Origin: Phascolomyces articulosus
Taxonomy: Eukaryota; Mucoromycota; Mucoromycetes; Mucorales; Lichtheimiaceae
Assembly (NCBI GenBank): GCA_025677815.1
Contig: JAIXMP010000049.1
Coordinates: forward strand, 1-64,000
Length of the DNA: 64,000 nucleotides
Reading direction: 5' to 3'
This document shows positions 12,834 through 25,632 of this stretch, in pieces. Made by a program: the position numbers and the translations under genes. How positions within the stretch are numbered: the first letter of the stretch is position 1; every line of letters begins with the position of its first letter. Under the pieces are notes generated by a model. That model had not been told where the DNA came from and searched no databases. It saw nothing but the letters and a program-made list of their open reading frames with translations.

Positions 12834-15457
12834 ATGGTGGATCAAACTTTGCCTGGTGTCAAAAAGATCGAATTAATTCAACTTTTTCGAACCCGTTGGG
12901 AGTTATATTTGATATTTGCTGGGTAATACAGTATATCTCAATCCATTAACAAAAAGTTTATTCTTTCAGAAGTAGCATAATTATTCATTTGTATTAAATT
13001 CTTTTACTTTAGATTGGTATTGATGAACTTTTCCACAGTATGGGAAACTTTTATGGTGAATTCTATAACGACCCGAGTTGCATCCATTTTTGATAAAATG
13101 AACCTTGTTAGTGTGATCAGTACTACAGCATCCATATTACGAAGTGTATTATATCCTATCTTTTCTCGATTATCCGATCTTTTAGGTCGAAATGAGATAT
13201 ATTCGTTCTCGTTTGTTTTTCATGTTATCTCATATGTTATCCTTGCTACTGCTCAGAATTTTGATGCCATCCTGGTAAGATATTCTTTTTAATTATAATC
13301 GTGATCATGACTATGGTTAGTAGAAATGAGAGCACTCACATTTATTAAACATACATGGTTTTTTTAGGGTGGTCGTGTCGTTAGTACAGTAGGTGAAGTG
13401 GGTTTGACGATCATGGGCCTGTCACTTGTCGGAGGTAGGTTCACTGCATCTATATTTACATCAATCATTTTTGTATAAAATCAATTGATCCTATTATTGT
13501 ATACGTATATGTTCAATAGATGTGACAAACAAGAGTAACCGAGGTTTTATTCATGGTCTATATCAGATCCCATTGTTGATCAATTATTTTGTATCACCTT
13601 TGGTTGCGGAGGAATTGGCAGAGAAACGGAATGAATGGAGATGGGCATTTGGCCATTTGCCTTTGGTATTACTGGTTTGTGAGCTACCATTTTTAATTGT
13701 TGCTTGGAAAGTACAGTTACGAGTACAAAAAAGTCAAACATGGATCGATTATAAACAAGAGCGCCATACTATCGAAAATCAACAACAAAAAAATGATGGA
13801 TTGTATAAAACTTTGAAAAAGTATTTGGAAGCAATCGATATTGTTGGATCAGTATTGATGGCAGGTGCACTCACAATGACCTTATTGCCATTTATTCTTG
13901 CAACTGCGTGGGGTGGATGGAAAACAGGTAATATAATAAATAATAAAAATATGGTAGCACACAATAATGAGTGTTCAAATATATCATATGAATTTGTAAA
14001 GCTTCGCCTTATTCTGGTATATTTATGCATTGCCGCTGGCCTGATTTTCGCTCATTCATATTTTTCCTCTTATTATTATTTACATTAATCAATATACTAC
14101 ATATATATAGCAAAAACTTTGGGCACGTTTCTTGGTGGTGCAGTGACTTGGATGTTATTAACTATTTGGGAATGGAAGTTTGCAACACAGCCATTAGTAC
14201 CTGCCCATCATTGGTCTAGTGCCACACCTATTTACGGTGCAATTGGTGCAGCATGGATTTCATTAGTATCATCTATCAATTGGATGCATTTTCATCCTTT
14301 TTTGCAAGTCACACGTAAAGCAACGATCACTCGATCCACGTATATTCGAAATGGCTATCGTGCAGCATATACATTTGTTCAGCCTTTTGTTGGTTTGCTA
14401 ATGATGAAGACTAAGGTGAGTACCCATTAAAATATTACAAAAGAAGAGGCTATGTAATACATTGGTTTGGTAAAGAATACATGCTCTGTTAACAAAGTAC
14501 AATAACTATATTTTAAATTTCTTCAGAAATGGCGCCCTTATCTTTGGATTGGCATGAGTTTATTTATCCTTGGTGTGGGTTTAATGATTATTGCTCGACA
14601 GCCCCATCAGAGTGACGGATTTGTGGTTGTGACTCAAATTATTTCTGGTGCAGGTAAAATATTATTATAATAATTAAAATTAGAAGTTACAAGAGCAAAA
14701 AGATCGGTTGAACAAAAAGATGAAGTGTACAAAATGTATCTATAATAAGCAAATAACAATAATGCACATCAATATAGTGGTCATTATTAACGTCAAATAC
14801 GATTATTATATAGGCGCTGGTATTATGGACAATGTGATTATTACTGCAATTCAAAGTGCTGTGCCACATAATGGTAAATATAATTATTATGCTAAATACA
14901 TAAATATATCCAGCACTATTGTTATTGGTTCTGCTTCTATTTAATTATTTAGGATCATTTTATCTCATATGTAAGAAAGTTTCTAACAAAAAACGGTAAC
15001 CCAATAACGTGTGTTTTAATGAATAGATCTTGCCATGGTCACTGCTTTATTTAGTTTTACAGGATCTATTGGAGGATCAATAGGATCAACCATTGCTGGA
15101 GCGATCTGGAATGGCATTCTTCCTGGTGAACTTGTTGCAAATGTACCTGGTGAATTCAGTGTCGAAAAGGCAGCCGGGAATTATCTGTATACATGGAAAC
15201 TACCTGATGAACAATATGACGGTGTGGTTACTGCTTATGGCAATGCTCAAAAATTGATCTCAATAATATCCATCTGTCTTACCGTGGTTGCTATTGGATT
15301 TCTAGCATTGATGCGCGATTTTGGTTTAAATGAAGATAATGATCAAGAGCAGCAAAAACAGGAAATGACAGAAGAGACAACCAACGACAATGACAAAGTA
15401 AAAGAAAAAACAATTGATGTAATGGTCATAAACAATGTCAATTACCAGCAAAGTTAG
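12834..15457 (+). CDS. MFS siderophore-iron transporter (ARN/SIT type)
   Basis: Eight exons: 12834-12922, 13013-13274, 13368-13434, 13520-13927, 14111-14415, 14527-14653, 14814-14873 and 15027-15457. They join in frame to 582 aa, typical of fungal siderophore:H+ symporters with 14 helices. Family-like stretches are SVISTTASILRSVLYPIFSR followed by LSDLLGR (the MFS loop motif), the helix around GGRVVSTVGEVGL, NEWRWAFGHLPLVLL, a TAWGGWK loop and, late in the protein, QIISGAGAGIMDNVIITAIQ leading to AVPHNDLAMVTALF. The N-terminus (Leu-Pro-Gly-Val then RTRWELYLIF) is cytosolic, and the C-tail is charged, Gln/Glu/Asn-rich. It would import ferric siderophores at the plasma membrane or in vesicles. 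An upstream ATCWGATAA motif supports iron control. No siderophore synthetase is present in the window. Confidence 0.88.
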
Positions 15458-17370
15458 TTAATAGTCTAAGAATGTTTTATAAGACACAATATCATGTTTC
15501 GCTTTTTTTTTCTTACAGTATGTACATCTTCTGCTTATTTACAATGGTTTTTACGTTTATATACACGTAGAAGAAAAAGATATGAACAAAGCTACTTCTG
15601 TTTCAGATGACAAAATCCCGTACAATCGTGATGAACAATATGAAGCAAAGTTGGAGAAAATATAAAAAAATTAATCATGAATATCCATTGCTAAAAAACT
15701 ATTGTCTACCGTAGTTAGAAGTAAATAGTAGACTTCTTCACTGCTAACAACCTGACACAAAAAAAGATAATAGCTTTACTTTATTATTACTTAATAAATA
15801 TTAAACAATGAAATATTAACACGAACACGAACATATTCATATTTCTACTTTAATTAACTACCTGGTTTGACACTTCACATTTATACTTCTATTGCCACCA
15901 CTGTTGTAGCATTTACTAATACCACGTATTAAATGATATTCATCTTCAAATAGACATGATAGTAATATATGTTCAATAAATTGAATATATACTATAAAAA
16001 TATTTCTCCATAGGTGTTATATTTTTTTTCTCGATGCTTTTATTATTGTTTATATATTATATCGGGAATAATAATACAGCATCAATGACTGAAGGGTGGG
16101 ACTCTTTTTTTACTCTAAATTTATTTGTTCCTCATTCTTGTGGATATGCCAGAAAAAAAAAGATTGTTTATTGTATGATGAATAGCTTTTTCCTTGCTAA
16201 GTAAACATGCATTATAAAAAAAAAGAGCTTGACAAGGGACTTTATTTTTTTTTTTGGGGGGAAAAAAATACATCACGTTCTATATTATTATTCTTAATTT
16301 TATTATATCATCAATGATAAGAGGATTGATGTTTCCCCTCGAGTTGAATATTATTATAGCACAGAACAACGTTTATATAATATTGTTATTCAAAAAAAAA
16401 GAGAATAGATAATAATAAGATGATGTGTGAAGAGCATGAACTAAGTAATATTGAAAAATTATATAAAAAATGATTGATTAACTAATAGATCGACAAACAA
16501 ACAAAAAACAATATGCAGTCCTATATAGATAATAATAAAGAACGGAAAGCCATTCCGCATATGATTTCTATTATTGATTCTCATGCACTCTTTTACAGAA
16601 ATAGCATACGTGTCATAAGATTTGATCATCGGGTCATTTTATTTGCTTGTATTCTGACAACAAGAAAGCAATGCATAATAATAATAAACGCCAACCTGCG
16701 ATGATTTGTATTATTGATAATGATTCTCTTACTATATTAGCAGTAAGGAGGAGGATGGATGGATGGATGGATGGGTGACTAGGTGATTGGTAACTTGAAA
16801 CAAAAACGTGCACGGGCCGTGTTTTTTTGACATGGGGAAAAAACACATCATGCTTATATGCAAGAAAAAAAGTTACCACATACTACCTGCTACACCATAT
16901 TCTAATCCTTATATCTTTTCTTAGTTTAATAAAAATAATACTGTATTACATACAACGTGTCACTTTTTTCCCTACCTTCATGCTAGATCGTCAAAACAAT
17001 CCTATTAAATTCTTATTTATTGAGCAGTAAATACATTAATACAAAAAAGAGCTAGATATATTTCTACCATCAATAATGTTGCCATTTACTTTCTACATAT
17101 ATGATTTCTATTACAACCTTTTGAAAGAACTAATGATTCAAACGAACAACAAAAAAAGGACTTATCTGGATCTTTTCAATTTCATTTGATTTTTTATGAT
17201 TGCAACGCTGTTATAAGTTACCAGTATAAAAATAGCCAAGTCATAGAGGCATCAGCTTTATCTTTCTTTCGCTTTACTTTTCTTTTCTTCCAATCTTTTT
17301 CCTTTCTTTCGTTGTGATCAGACATATCTTTGGGGAAAAGAAACTACTTTACATAGAAAACAAGGCTACT
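15458..17370. other. Intergenic, one tiny ORF noted
   Basis: Long AT-rich spacer between the transporter and the homeodomain gene. At 15582-15665 a 27-codon ATG frame with a normal charged composition (…DDKIPYNRDEQYEAKLEKI) stands out from the background. It could be an alternative last exon of the transporter or a relic, but nothing confirms it. A GGAT repeat lies near 16755-16772. The last ~120 nt are pyrimidine-rich leader of the next gene. Confidence 0.45.
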
Positions 17371-19350
17371 ATGAATGAAATGGAACTACCACGTTCCTTC
17401 AAACCAATCGACATGCCTTCCATTACAGAATCAAAAAAAAGTTTACGTATGAACGGTTGTACTGCTACAACAGAGGTCATCCCCGGCAAGAGATCTAGCG
17501 ATATGGCCACGTTGGATGAGTGTATTGTTTTTCCACCTTCTACTACCAAGACTAACGTGGTGAATGATCAACATGAATATACTGTTTTATCACCTGTTTC
17601 AGAAGAAGCAACAAGAACTACAATGATCCCTGATACAACATTTTCGGACTTCGTTGATGCAGGAAATGATCCAACAACAATTGAAGCAACTGCCACATTT
17701 AATGATGATTGGAAAAAAGAATCCTTTTTGCCTACGCCAAATGAAACAGACAACAAAAAAACCGATAATCTCGTTTCATCTCAATCACCTTTTGACGACA
17801 GTAGCAATAACAATGTAGGTACTATCAGTAATTTTGATGTTGTTACAAGTAGTGGTGGTATTGGAGCTGCTACTAATAGTGATCAATTAACATGGGGACA
17901 ACAACATTTACATACACCATCCACATTATCCAATTTTTTACCAACTGATACTAATGCTGCAACTGGAGTGATGATGTTTCCGCCGACTTTGAATAGTCTT
18001 CATCATTGTTGTCCATTACACCACCATCATTACTCACCACAACATTTTCATCCCAATTTTTTCTTTGGTCCCGCTGTTAGTAATGAGGAATCAGCTGGCG
18101 ATTACAGTACTGATGATGTTCGCTTTCATGATCATTTGCCGTCAGTAACATCGAGTAGCTCAAGTAGTTACGATCACACATCACCTCTTTCACATAATAC
18201 CACAGTGTATCCCACTACAGCAACTTATTATAGGTTTAGTCAACAACAGCCACACGTAAACCCAGGTAATGGTTTTTATGGACCAGATAGTCATCATCAG
18301 CATAAACATCGTCACCACCACACCCGTCATAATGTGAAAAAATTCGGCAATATGTTGGTTCCTATGTGTGCTCCAAATCCTGAGATCATTGGTGGAATAG
18401 CAACATTTACCACTACCTCCGGTTCTTCTTCTCCTTCGTCATCATCGTCAGTTTCAAATAGTAGTGGAAACAGCAGTTCATCGGCAGCAATAAGGGAGAA
18501 TAACGTGTTGCAAGATAAAGGAAATGGAGTGACAGTGCTTCGAAGTAACAAGCATCATGATGAAAATACTTCTTATTGGTCACCATATCCAATATCAACT
18601 GTTAGCCATGAATCATCCTCGACATCATCATCAACCAGCAAGAGCAGTGGTGGTGGTATCAATAAAAAGTCGAGAAAGAAATCAGGTGTTCCTCCAATGA
18701 GTACTATTCGCGGCCAAGCAATTCCTGGATTACAAAAAAGTCGACGTACCAAAACTTCTTATGATCCAAAAACAAGTTATCACTTGAACACGCTCTTTTT
18801 TGAAACCTTTGGAAATGGACGAAAGCCAACCAAGCCTGAACGACGTCGAATTCAGAAGAAGACAGGTATTAGCTCACGTCGTTTGACATACTGGCTTTCA
18901 AATCACAAACGCCGATTCAATGCCGAATTACGCGCTTTTGCCAGATTGACGCGTGAGGGTGAAGTGAATGGATATGATTCCTTTGTTGAATACTGCAGGT
19001 CCCATATTGTACCTGAATTGCACGAAGATGATGTATATACTGATGGAGGAGGACGTGATATTAATATGGATCAAGGGGATGAAGATACCTCAGATGAAGA
19101 CGAGAGCAAAGGTAAGGAGCAAGGAAATACTGATAATTCTTCATCTACAAAATGGAAAGGCAAGCATGCAATTGGCCATCCACGTCGTGGAAAGTCCGGT
19201 GAAGGAAATAGTAGCGATGATTCCAAGGACCCTTTGGATAAGAGTTGTACACAAGATCATGAAAGATATAATGAGCAGGATGATACGAATATGGATGCCG
19301 ATGTGGATACGGATGATAATAGTGATGGTGACATGAGAATCAAAAAATAA
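17371..19350 (+). CDS. Homeodomain transcription factor
   Basis: Single exon, 659 aa from the first in-frame ATG at 17371. The open frame extends upstream to 17314 without an ATG. A homeodomain lies at about residues 457-517: it begins RRTKTSYDPKTSYHLNTLFF, and its recognition helix region reads RRLTYWLSNHKRRF. Trp48 and Asn51 of the fold are kept, while position 49 is Leu instead of Phe and position 53 is Lys instead of Arg. The rest is low complexity: Ser/Thr/Asn-rich blocks, a His-rich stretch HHQHKHRHHHTRH near 330, and an acidic Asp/Glu/Ser C-tail with KKSRKK-type basic patches that could direct nuclear import. It is presumably a nuclear DNA-binding regulator, targets unknown. There is no pairing with a second HD gene, so a mating-type role is not supported. 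Confidence 0.85.
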   Translation: MNEMELPRSFKPIDMPSITESKKSLRMNGCTATTEVIPGKRSSDMATLDECIVFPPSTTKTNVVNDQHEYTVLSPVSEEATRTTMIPDTTFSDFVDAGNDPTTIEATATFNDDWKKESFLPTPNETDNKKTDNLVSSQSPFDDSSNNNVGTISNFDVVTSSGGIGAATNSDQLTWGQQHLHTPSTLSNFLPTDTNAATGVMMFPPTLNSLHHCCPLHHHHYSPQHFHPNFFFGPAVSNEESAGDYSTDDVRFHDHLPSVTSSSSSSYDHTSPLSHNTTVYPTTATYYRFSQQQPHVNPGNGFYGPDSHHQHKHRHHHTRHNVKKFGNMLVPMCAPNPEIIGGIATFTTTSGSSSPSSSSSVSNSSGNSSSSAAIRENNVLQDKGNGVTVLRSNKHHDENTSYWSPYPISTVSHESSSTSSSTSKSSGGGINKKSRKKSGVPPMSTIRGQAIPGLQKSRRTKTSYDPKTSYHLNTLFFETFGNGRKPTKPERRRIQKKTGISSRRLTYWLSNHKRRFNAELRAFARLTREGEVNGYDSFVEYCRSHIVPELHEDDVYTDGGGRDINMDQGDEDTSDEDESKGKEQGNTDNSSSTKWKGKHAIGHPRRGKSGEGNSSDDSKDPLDKSCTQDHERYNEQDDTNMDADVDTDDNSDGDMRIKK

Positions 19351-19709
19351 TCTACAAATTTGTATTCGTAAATTTAGTATATATCCATCCAACCATTGGA
19401 CGATCTATCTTTTTTTTTTTAGCATACTTCTTGATCACTTTACCATTTATTACCTCACAATTTTGTATCACATTTTTGAAATAAAAACAAAATTCAAATA
19501 TAAAAATATATCTTGATCTCATTGAATTCGTTATTTGTATTATTTAATTCTTTTATTGATTTCGATACTATTGGTTTATCTCTAACAATATGAGTTTAAT
19601 GAGGGGGAAAGTGTGTGTTTGTTACAAAAAGAAAGGGTGGTTCCATACAAAGCTGTATAAAAAGTTTATTTCTTTCATTTTTGAAATCTTCTGTCAAGCC
19701 ATACGTACC
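19351..19709. other. Intergenic, no gene seen
   Basis: 3' flank of the homeodomain gene and upstream flank of the broken F-box gene. No feature beyond A/T runs. Confidence 0.55.
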
Positions 19710-20987
19710 ATGAAACACTTGTAAGTTGACGTTCTATTTTCTTCTATTTCCATTCAAGCAAAACCTACATTAGATTATTTCCATAAGAATGTGCTTATAT
19801 ATGAATATTAATATAATAATAATAGTTATCGATTATCGTCATTACCAATCGAGGCACAAAATATCATTTTCAACCAACTCGTTTTTTTTGAACGTTTAAA
19901 ATGTACACAAGTATATCGTTTCGTGGCGGACAACAAGTTGAAATGGCCACATTTATTTTCTGAAATAACCAATGTTTCGTTTGACGAAGGCTATTACTTT
20001 AATATCAGTCAACTTTTTATTTCATATTACATGCATATCAATCGAAGCTACGTACGCAAATTACCTTTGATCTTCCGAGCAAAAGAAATATCAACAAAAG
20101 ATAAAAATGATGAATTATCACTTATCATGGATGTTATAGATTGATTACGAAGTCGTCGATTAGAGAGTGGTAAAAAAAAAATTATAACTGTTTTTATTGT
20201 GGATTGAAAGGATGGATCATGAGTTATAACCTGTTATAATAGTGCTGATATCCTCTGATTCACGGTCTGCTACATGATTTAACAAACTCATTCATCTAGC
20301 TGGATCTAACATCATCATCAACCTCGATTTGAGACACCCAAAAAAGAGTTTACATGGAATCATCATGATGGATGCAGTCCTGGAAAATTTCCCTAAGTAA
20401 CGTAAATCCTAACTATTATAGCAGCTCAGAGAACGTGAGTTCATATGCATCAAGTGAAAAAGAAACATTTGAACCGGAAATGTTGACCACCCTTGGACGA
20501 AACGTGCGTCAACATCTACAAGATATTAATATTACTATGTTTGTCTGTGCTTGAACATTTGGAACTGGAAGGCACATCTAAAGTAACTGATCATGATTAT
20601 TACACTTTTTGGATCGTACAGCTAGTCGCCACTTTTTAACCCATTTGGAATTGAGCAATATGGACGCGCTCACAGATGGAGCCTTGAAGAGTATTGGGGA
20701 TACAATTACCTGTACTCAAGGAATTACGTATTTCATGTGCACATAACGTTGGTGCATTGAGTGAATTGGATAATTTTTTGGATAAAGCACCTATCGTTCA
20801 AAATCATACGTTAAAAACTCTGATAGTTAGTTGTGGCGAAGACAGCAGAATTCGAAAAGACACACATGTACATATTATTTTGGATAAACTAGCAAGTAAA
20901 GTGGAACGTTTTTCATTTAGTTTGATAACACCCTCAATTATCTTTAATAATGTATCTGAAACCGATTGGGAACAAAACCAACAATAA
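19710..20987 (+). pseudogene. Broken F-box/LRR-like gene
   Basis: The 5' end looks intact. Exon 19710-19720 (ATG, 11 nt) ends at a perfect GTAAGT, and exon 2 starts at 19826 and runs in frame to a stop at 20144, giving 109 aa. It reads YRLSSLPIEAQNIIFNQL…RLKCTQVYRF, the form of an F-box (LPxE…IF…L…C…VxRxW). After 20144 the downstream DNA still reads as leucine-rich-repeat-like protein, but in shifting frames with stops: THLELSNMDALTDGALKSIG near 20637-20700, then, in another frame, LPVLKELRISCAHNVGALSE and on to a stop at 20987. At least three disruptions are needed to connect the parts. Either a pseudogene of the large fungal F-box family, or only the short F-box peptide is still made. Confidence 0.6.
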
Positions 20988-21369
20988 ACTGAAGAAAACA
21001 AGGCACAATATCAGTGTAAAATAGTTATCATCATTTAACAAAAATCACGAATTAAAGAGTGCGTCATCTTCTTCATTTTTATCATATATATATTATTTCC
21101 TACAACAATAAATTCGTTGGACGGGAGGTTTTTATTTGTTTCTATATGATAGATATCCCTTTTTTTTTATATTATATGTATGTGTCAATGGATATTAGGG
21201 AAGTCTGGTGCACAAAGGAATTACGTGTAGTTGCGATAAAGCGGAAGATTTATTTATGCGTTATAATTTTTTTTTAGATTGAACCTGACAACCGTTCTTT
21301 ACACCTTTTTTTACTTTTTTTTTTTACTCCACCTTCTTTTGAAAATAAAAAACTAATGTCTAAAGTTCG
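20988..21369. other. Intergenic, no gene seen
   Basis: AT-rich spacer ending in a T-rich leader directly before the ATG at 21370. A 72-codon ORF here has no coding character. Confidence 0.55.
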
Positions 21370-24300
21370 ATGAATAATAATCAAGGGCATTTCATTCAAA
21401 ACAACTCTCAGCCATATGCTGGTATGTGTTTTTTCTTTATATAATTATATTATATATATTATGGATATTTTTTCATAAAATATTTAATTGATCTGATTTC
21501 GTTAAAATATAATAGGATGGCCCCAAGGAAATCAACAACAACCGAATCAAACAAATCAAACGGTATCTACTAATCGTGCTCGAATAATGCAACAATTATA
21601 TAATAATAGTCAAGCAGCAATGGCAGCAGCACAAGCGACACGAGAATCAACACATAATAATATGAATGGAAATCAGACTCCCAATAATACTGGTGGTTTG
21701 TATTAACATTTCTTTGTAAAAATAATAACAATAAGGATCTTGAAAACTTTCTAACTTGTTTATTTCAATATATATATATGTACAGCACCTAATGTTCAAT
21801 TTTCATTACCTGCAAACTTGGCGCTACCAACGGTTCCTGTGCAATCACAACCTCCACAAACCACGACGAATGTAATTGTACCTACACCTGGTCAATCAGT
21901 AATTAATCAACATTTTTCCACTGTAAACAATACACCATCAGGTCATGCACAATCCCCATGGCTTCACCTACTTCTACTTCTCATTCTACAGCTGCAGCGT
22001 CATCACAACCGTCAGTATCGAATGTCAATCACAGTAATATGAATAGTAATTCTCCCATTGCATCTGTTGCTGCAGCTGATGCCATTGCAGGTTCTGTTGC
22101 CCAAGGCACCAACAATAATTCTACCAGCACAACCGCTATTGCTTCTGCAACGGTAGTATCACCCATCTCTATATCTGCGGAAACTTCACCACTTACACCT
22201 ACTGTTGTTCAAAACCCCACGCAAGCACAAGACCTGGCAAATAAACAACAACAAGATTTATTGTTGATATTAAATCAATTAAGGCAAAAGCAACAGCAGC
22301 AACAACCTCAACCTCAACAAAGATCACCTTCTTTTCAAAGAGGTGTGTCCGTTCCACAATCACCTATTTCTCCACAACATCCACCGCAACCGCGACAACA
22401 ATCACCGTGTCAACAACAGCAGCCCTCACAAGTACAACAAAAAAATATGGATAGCACTATTTCACATCGAAATAATCTTCGATTATCTCAACTCCAAAAA
22501 GAAATCAGCTCAGCAACAATGTATGGGCCAGCTTGTGACGAATTTTTGGAATGGCTACAGGATGTTCGCGCATATAATATTGCAAACGAGGCAGCTTTAG
22601 TGAAATGTGCAAATGTAAAATATCGTCTACATAAAGGGAGAGAAAGGGAGAGAAAAATATTAAGGTTTTATTTGAAATGGGGTGACAAATGGAAACTGTG
22701 ATTAGGATCTTATTGATTGATTGTTATTATTGGGATTTACATATATATATTGGAAAAATAGGCTGTTCGAAATAATTTCCAAGTAGGTCGATGGTCAAGT
22801 CTTCAGATTTTTGACACCATATTCAGATTTATTAATCATTTGAGTGAACCATCTCGAGGTAATATATTTATCATTGGAATTTTAAAGTGGATCAATAAAG
22901 AATATAAAAAAGGAAAACTTAGAATTAATTTTTTCTTCGTACGATTAGTCAAAATTACTCAATGGCGAGATGAAATTCGTTCTGCAACCATGGGAGAAGT
23001 GTCGGGCCGTTCTTCTGCCTCTTCACGGTCACAAACTTCATCTCCTGTAGCGACATCACTTGCTAATATGGCCATTCGCCATGCACCATCATCCGATCCG
23101 TCTTCCGATCCATCATTACCACAACGTTCTCCACATCTAAATCGATCATTACCTACAACATCAATGTCACCTCAACATACACCTATACAATCAGTTCCAT
23201 CAAACATTCCATTACAACAAAGACTTCAAATACAACAACAGCAACGACAACACTTTCAACAGCTCCATCAATCTATGATGATACCGACTTCAATTCCACC
23301 AGCACAACCACAGCAATACATGTTTCAATTACCACATCATCCCATTCATCAACAACCACAACCACATAATATTAATATACCACAGCATACGCAGCCAGCC
23401 CAACAATCTCTTTCAACATCTCCATCTTCACTGCAACCAGGGATCCAAGTACAGCAACAACAATTGGAGCAGATGATATGGAATACATATACAGCGGCTA
23501 TGAATAATCAAAATCGTCCTCTTGGGATGGCGCTAACTGCCGCTAACAATGGTCCAATGGTTGGACAGCAACAATTACCACAACAATTATCACAACAACC
23601 ACCCCCACCCCCACAAAATCAATTACCATTTATTCGAAAAATAGGATATGCTGTTAGTCCCTTTCGTCTGAAGCATAATCAAAAGATAACAAAAACACCT
23701 TTCTTTATTGATAATGACCAGTTTTCAAGAATGTGGAGAGGAATGCAACAAGGACCCATGAATCCAAATCGTTTACCTCTATCCTATGTCTTAACGTCGT
23801 GGCGTGATCAAACACTTGAAAACAAATGCGAATGGCCTGATGCTATTAAGATCCAATTGAATCGTACGATACCAAACCTTACAAAAGTAATATAACAGCT
23901 TATCTACTGTTCAAGAAGAGGAAGAAGGAAGGGGTTTTATGTCATGAGCAAGTGGAGTTGATGTTTGTGTAACACGCATTTAACTAGAATTGGCTTTTTT
24001 TTTTATCGATCATGTGTTTTGTAGAGGAGAAAAACTCGAGTACCAGGAAGATCAGACAATGTTTTCAGTTATCAAGGAAAAGATAAACCATTGGATGCTG
24101 GAAACTATCTTACTCAAGGTCATAATGAATTAGTGATAGAGCAGCTTGATTGCGCATGTGTAAGTTATTATTATTATTGGTTGATTACGGCGATAAGCGC
24201 ACCGAAAAAAATGTGGATGACGTGATGAATTTAATATGCAATTCTTTTTTGTTTTGTTTCTATATTTAGTCATATTATTTTGCTATCATCGTTTTCATTC

Positions 24301-25313
24301 GGGAATCTGAAGAAATTATTACAGAGGGGGTCAAATCACGAATGTTAGACATCAATAAAGGACGTGGTATTGTGAATCGATTGTTAGGCAAAACAAATGA
24401 TGGTAAAGAGAATACCGACGATGATGATATCCAAATCCATCAAACAAATGTAAAGATTGGATTAAAATGTCCTATATCTCTGCAACGTATCAAATTGCCA
24501 ACCAAAGGAGAAACGTGTAAACATGCTGATGTAAGTTTATTTTTATTATTTTTGGAGATTAATGGGTTAAGTTATTTTCTCAATATATATACATATACTG
24601 ACATATTTATAAATATGCAGTGTTTCGATTTATCACCTTATCTTGCTGTCAATCACGAAAATCCATCATGGAAATGCCCACATTGTAACGAGTATACACC
24701 ACCCAACAAATTATATCGAGATGCATTTTTTGAAGATTTATTACAACGCGTCGGCAAAGTCGCTGTTGAAGTCGAATTTAAAGATGATGCAGAGCATTTC
24801 CGTGTCATAAAGTCAGAAACACCCGATCCAGAAGATCAAGAACAAGAGAAATCCTTGGATACTGGTGTCCAAAGCGCTTCAGAATCCACTACAAAAACTC
24901 CTAAAGTAGAGCCTGATGTAGAGCGAAATGTAATTAGTTTATTGAGCGACGATGAAGATGAAGAGCACGAAAAGCAGGAGGAAGAGAATGAAGTCAATGG
25001 ACAACAAACAGCAGTAGCAGGAAATGAGAGTAACAATTACAGCACGAATGGTAATCGTAAACGTGCAGCAGATACGGAAGAATCGATTCAAACAACCCAA
25101 TCTGAATCAAGTGTTGAAAAAAGTCCAGCAACACCAGGGAACCTGGTGGCTAATAAGCGTTCACGGCATGATGATGATTCATTTCAGTACCAATTCGCAC
25201 CCATGGATGCCAACCAGCTATTAAATTCATTTTTTGCATTAGCTTCGGCTAGTGGCAATGGAACGATCAATAACAACGATGATAACAATAACGGTAATAA
25301 TGGTACTCAGTAA
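21370..25313 (+). CDS. SIZ/PIAS-type SP-RING SUMO E3 ligase
   Basis: Eight exons: 21370-21421, 21516-21695, 21786-22614, 22762-22858, 22949-23886, 24025-24159, 24270-24530 and 24621-25313. The total is 1061 aa only if one base is restored in exon 3. There the frame shifts at a CCCC run near 21955, from …SGHAQSP to MASPTSTSHS. The N-terminal half is Gln/Pro/Ser-rich with a helical block across exons 3-5 (LQKEISSATMYGPACDEF onward). A PINIT-like region follows, then the SP-RING at about 811-870 (KCPISLQRI…CKHADCF…WKCPHCNEY), which recruits the SUMO-loaded E2. Near residue 935, VISLLSDDEDEE is a typical SUMO-interacting motif. No N-terminal SAP domain is visible. It would attach SUMO to nuclear proteins. 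Exon 2 could end at 21692 instead. Confidence 0.82.
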
Positions 25314-25632
25314 ATAATAATATCAAGAAAACAAGAATAACATCTTTTCCCTTACAACTTCTTCCTGACAAAAAAAAGGACCTTCACATCATCATTTATA
25401 TATCATCGCATTCATAAAAATACTGTTACATACTTCTTTTTAGTCTTTGTTTGCTTACTTCTCTTTCCATCATCTTCCTTTTCTCTGTTACTTCCTCTTC
25501 CCCTACTACTTATTGGAGCAGGATGTTTGTAAATGTTTTTTTTTAAAAAAATATAGTTGGATCCTGACTCTGTGTATATAATATATAAAATACAAATATA
25601 ATCAATTTTTTTTATTACAATCTATATCTCAA
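25314..25632. other. Intergenic 3' flank
   Basis: T/C-rich and A/T homopolymer sequence after the SUMO ligase stop. No gene seen. Confidence 0.5.

Noticed and set aside
17371..19350. Homeodomain gene as a mating-type locus
   Set aside because: No second HD or HMG partner and no TPT/RNA-helicase neighbours as at the Mucoromycota sex locus.
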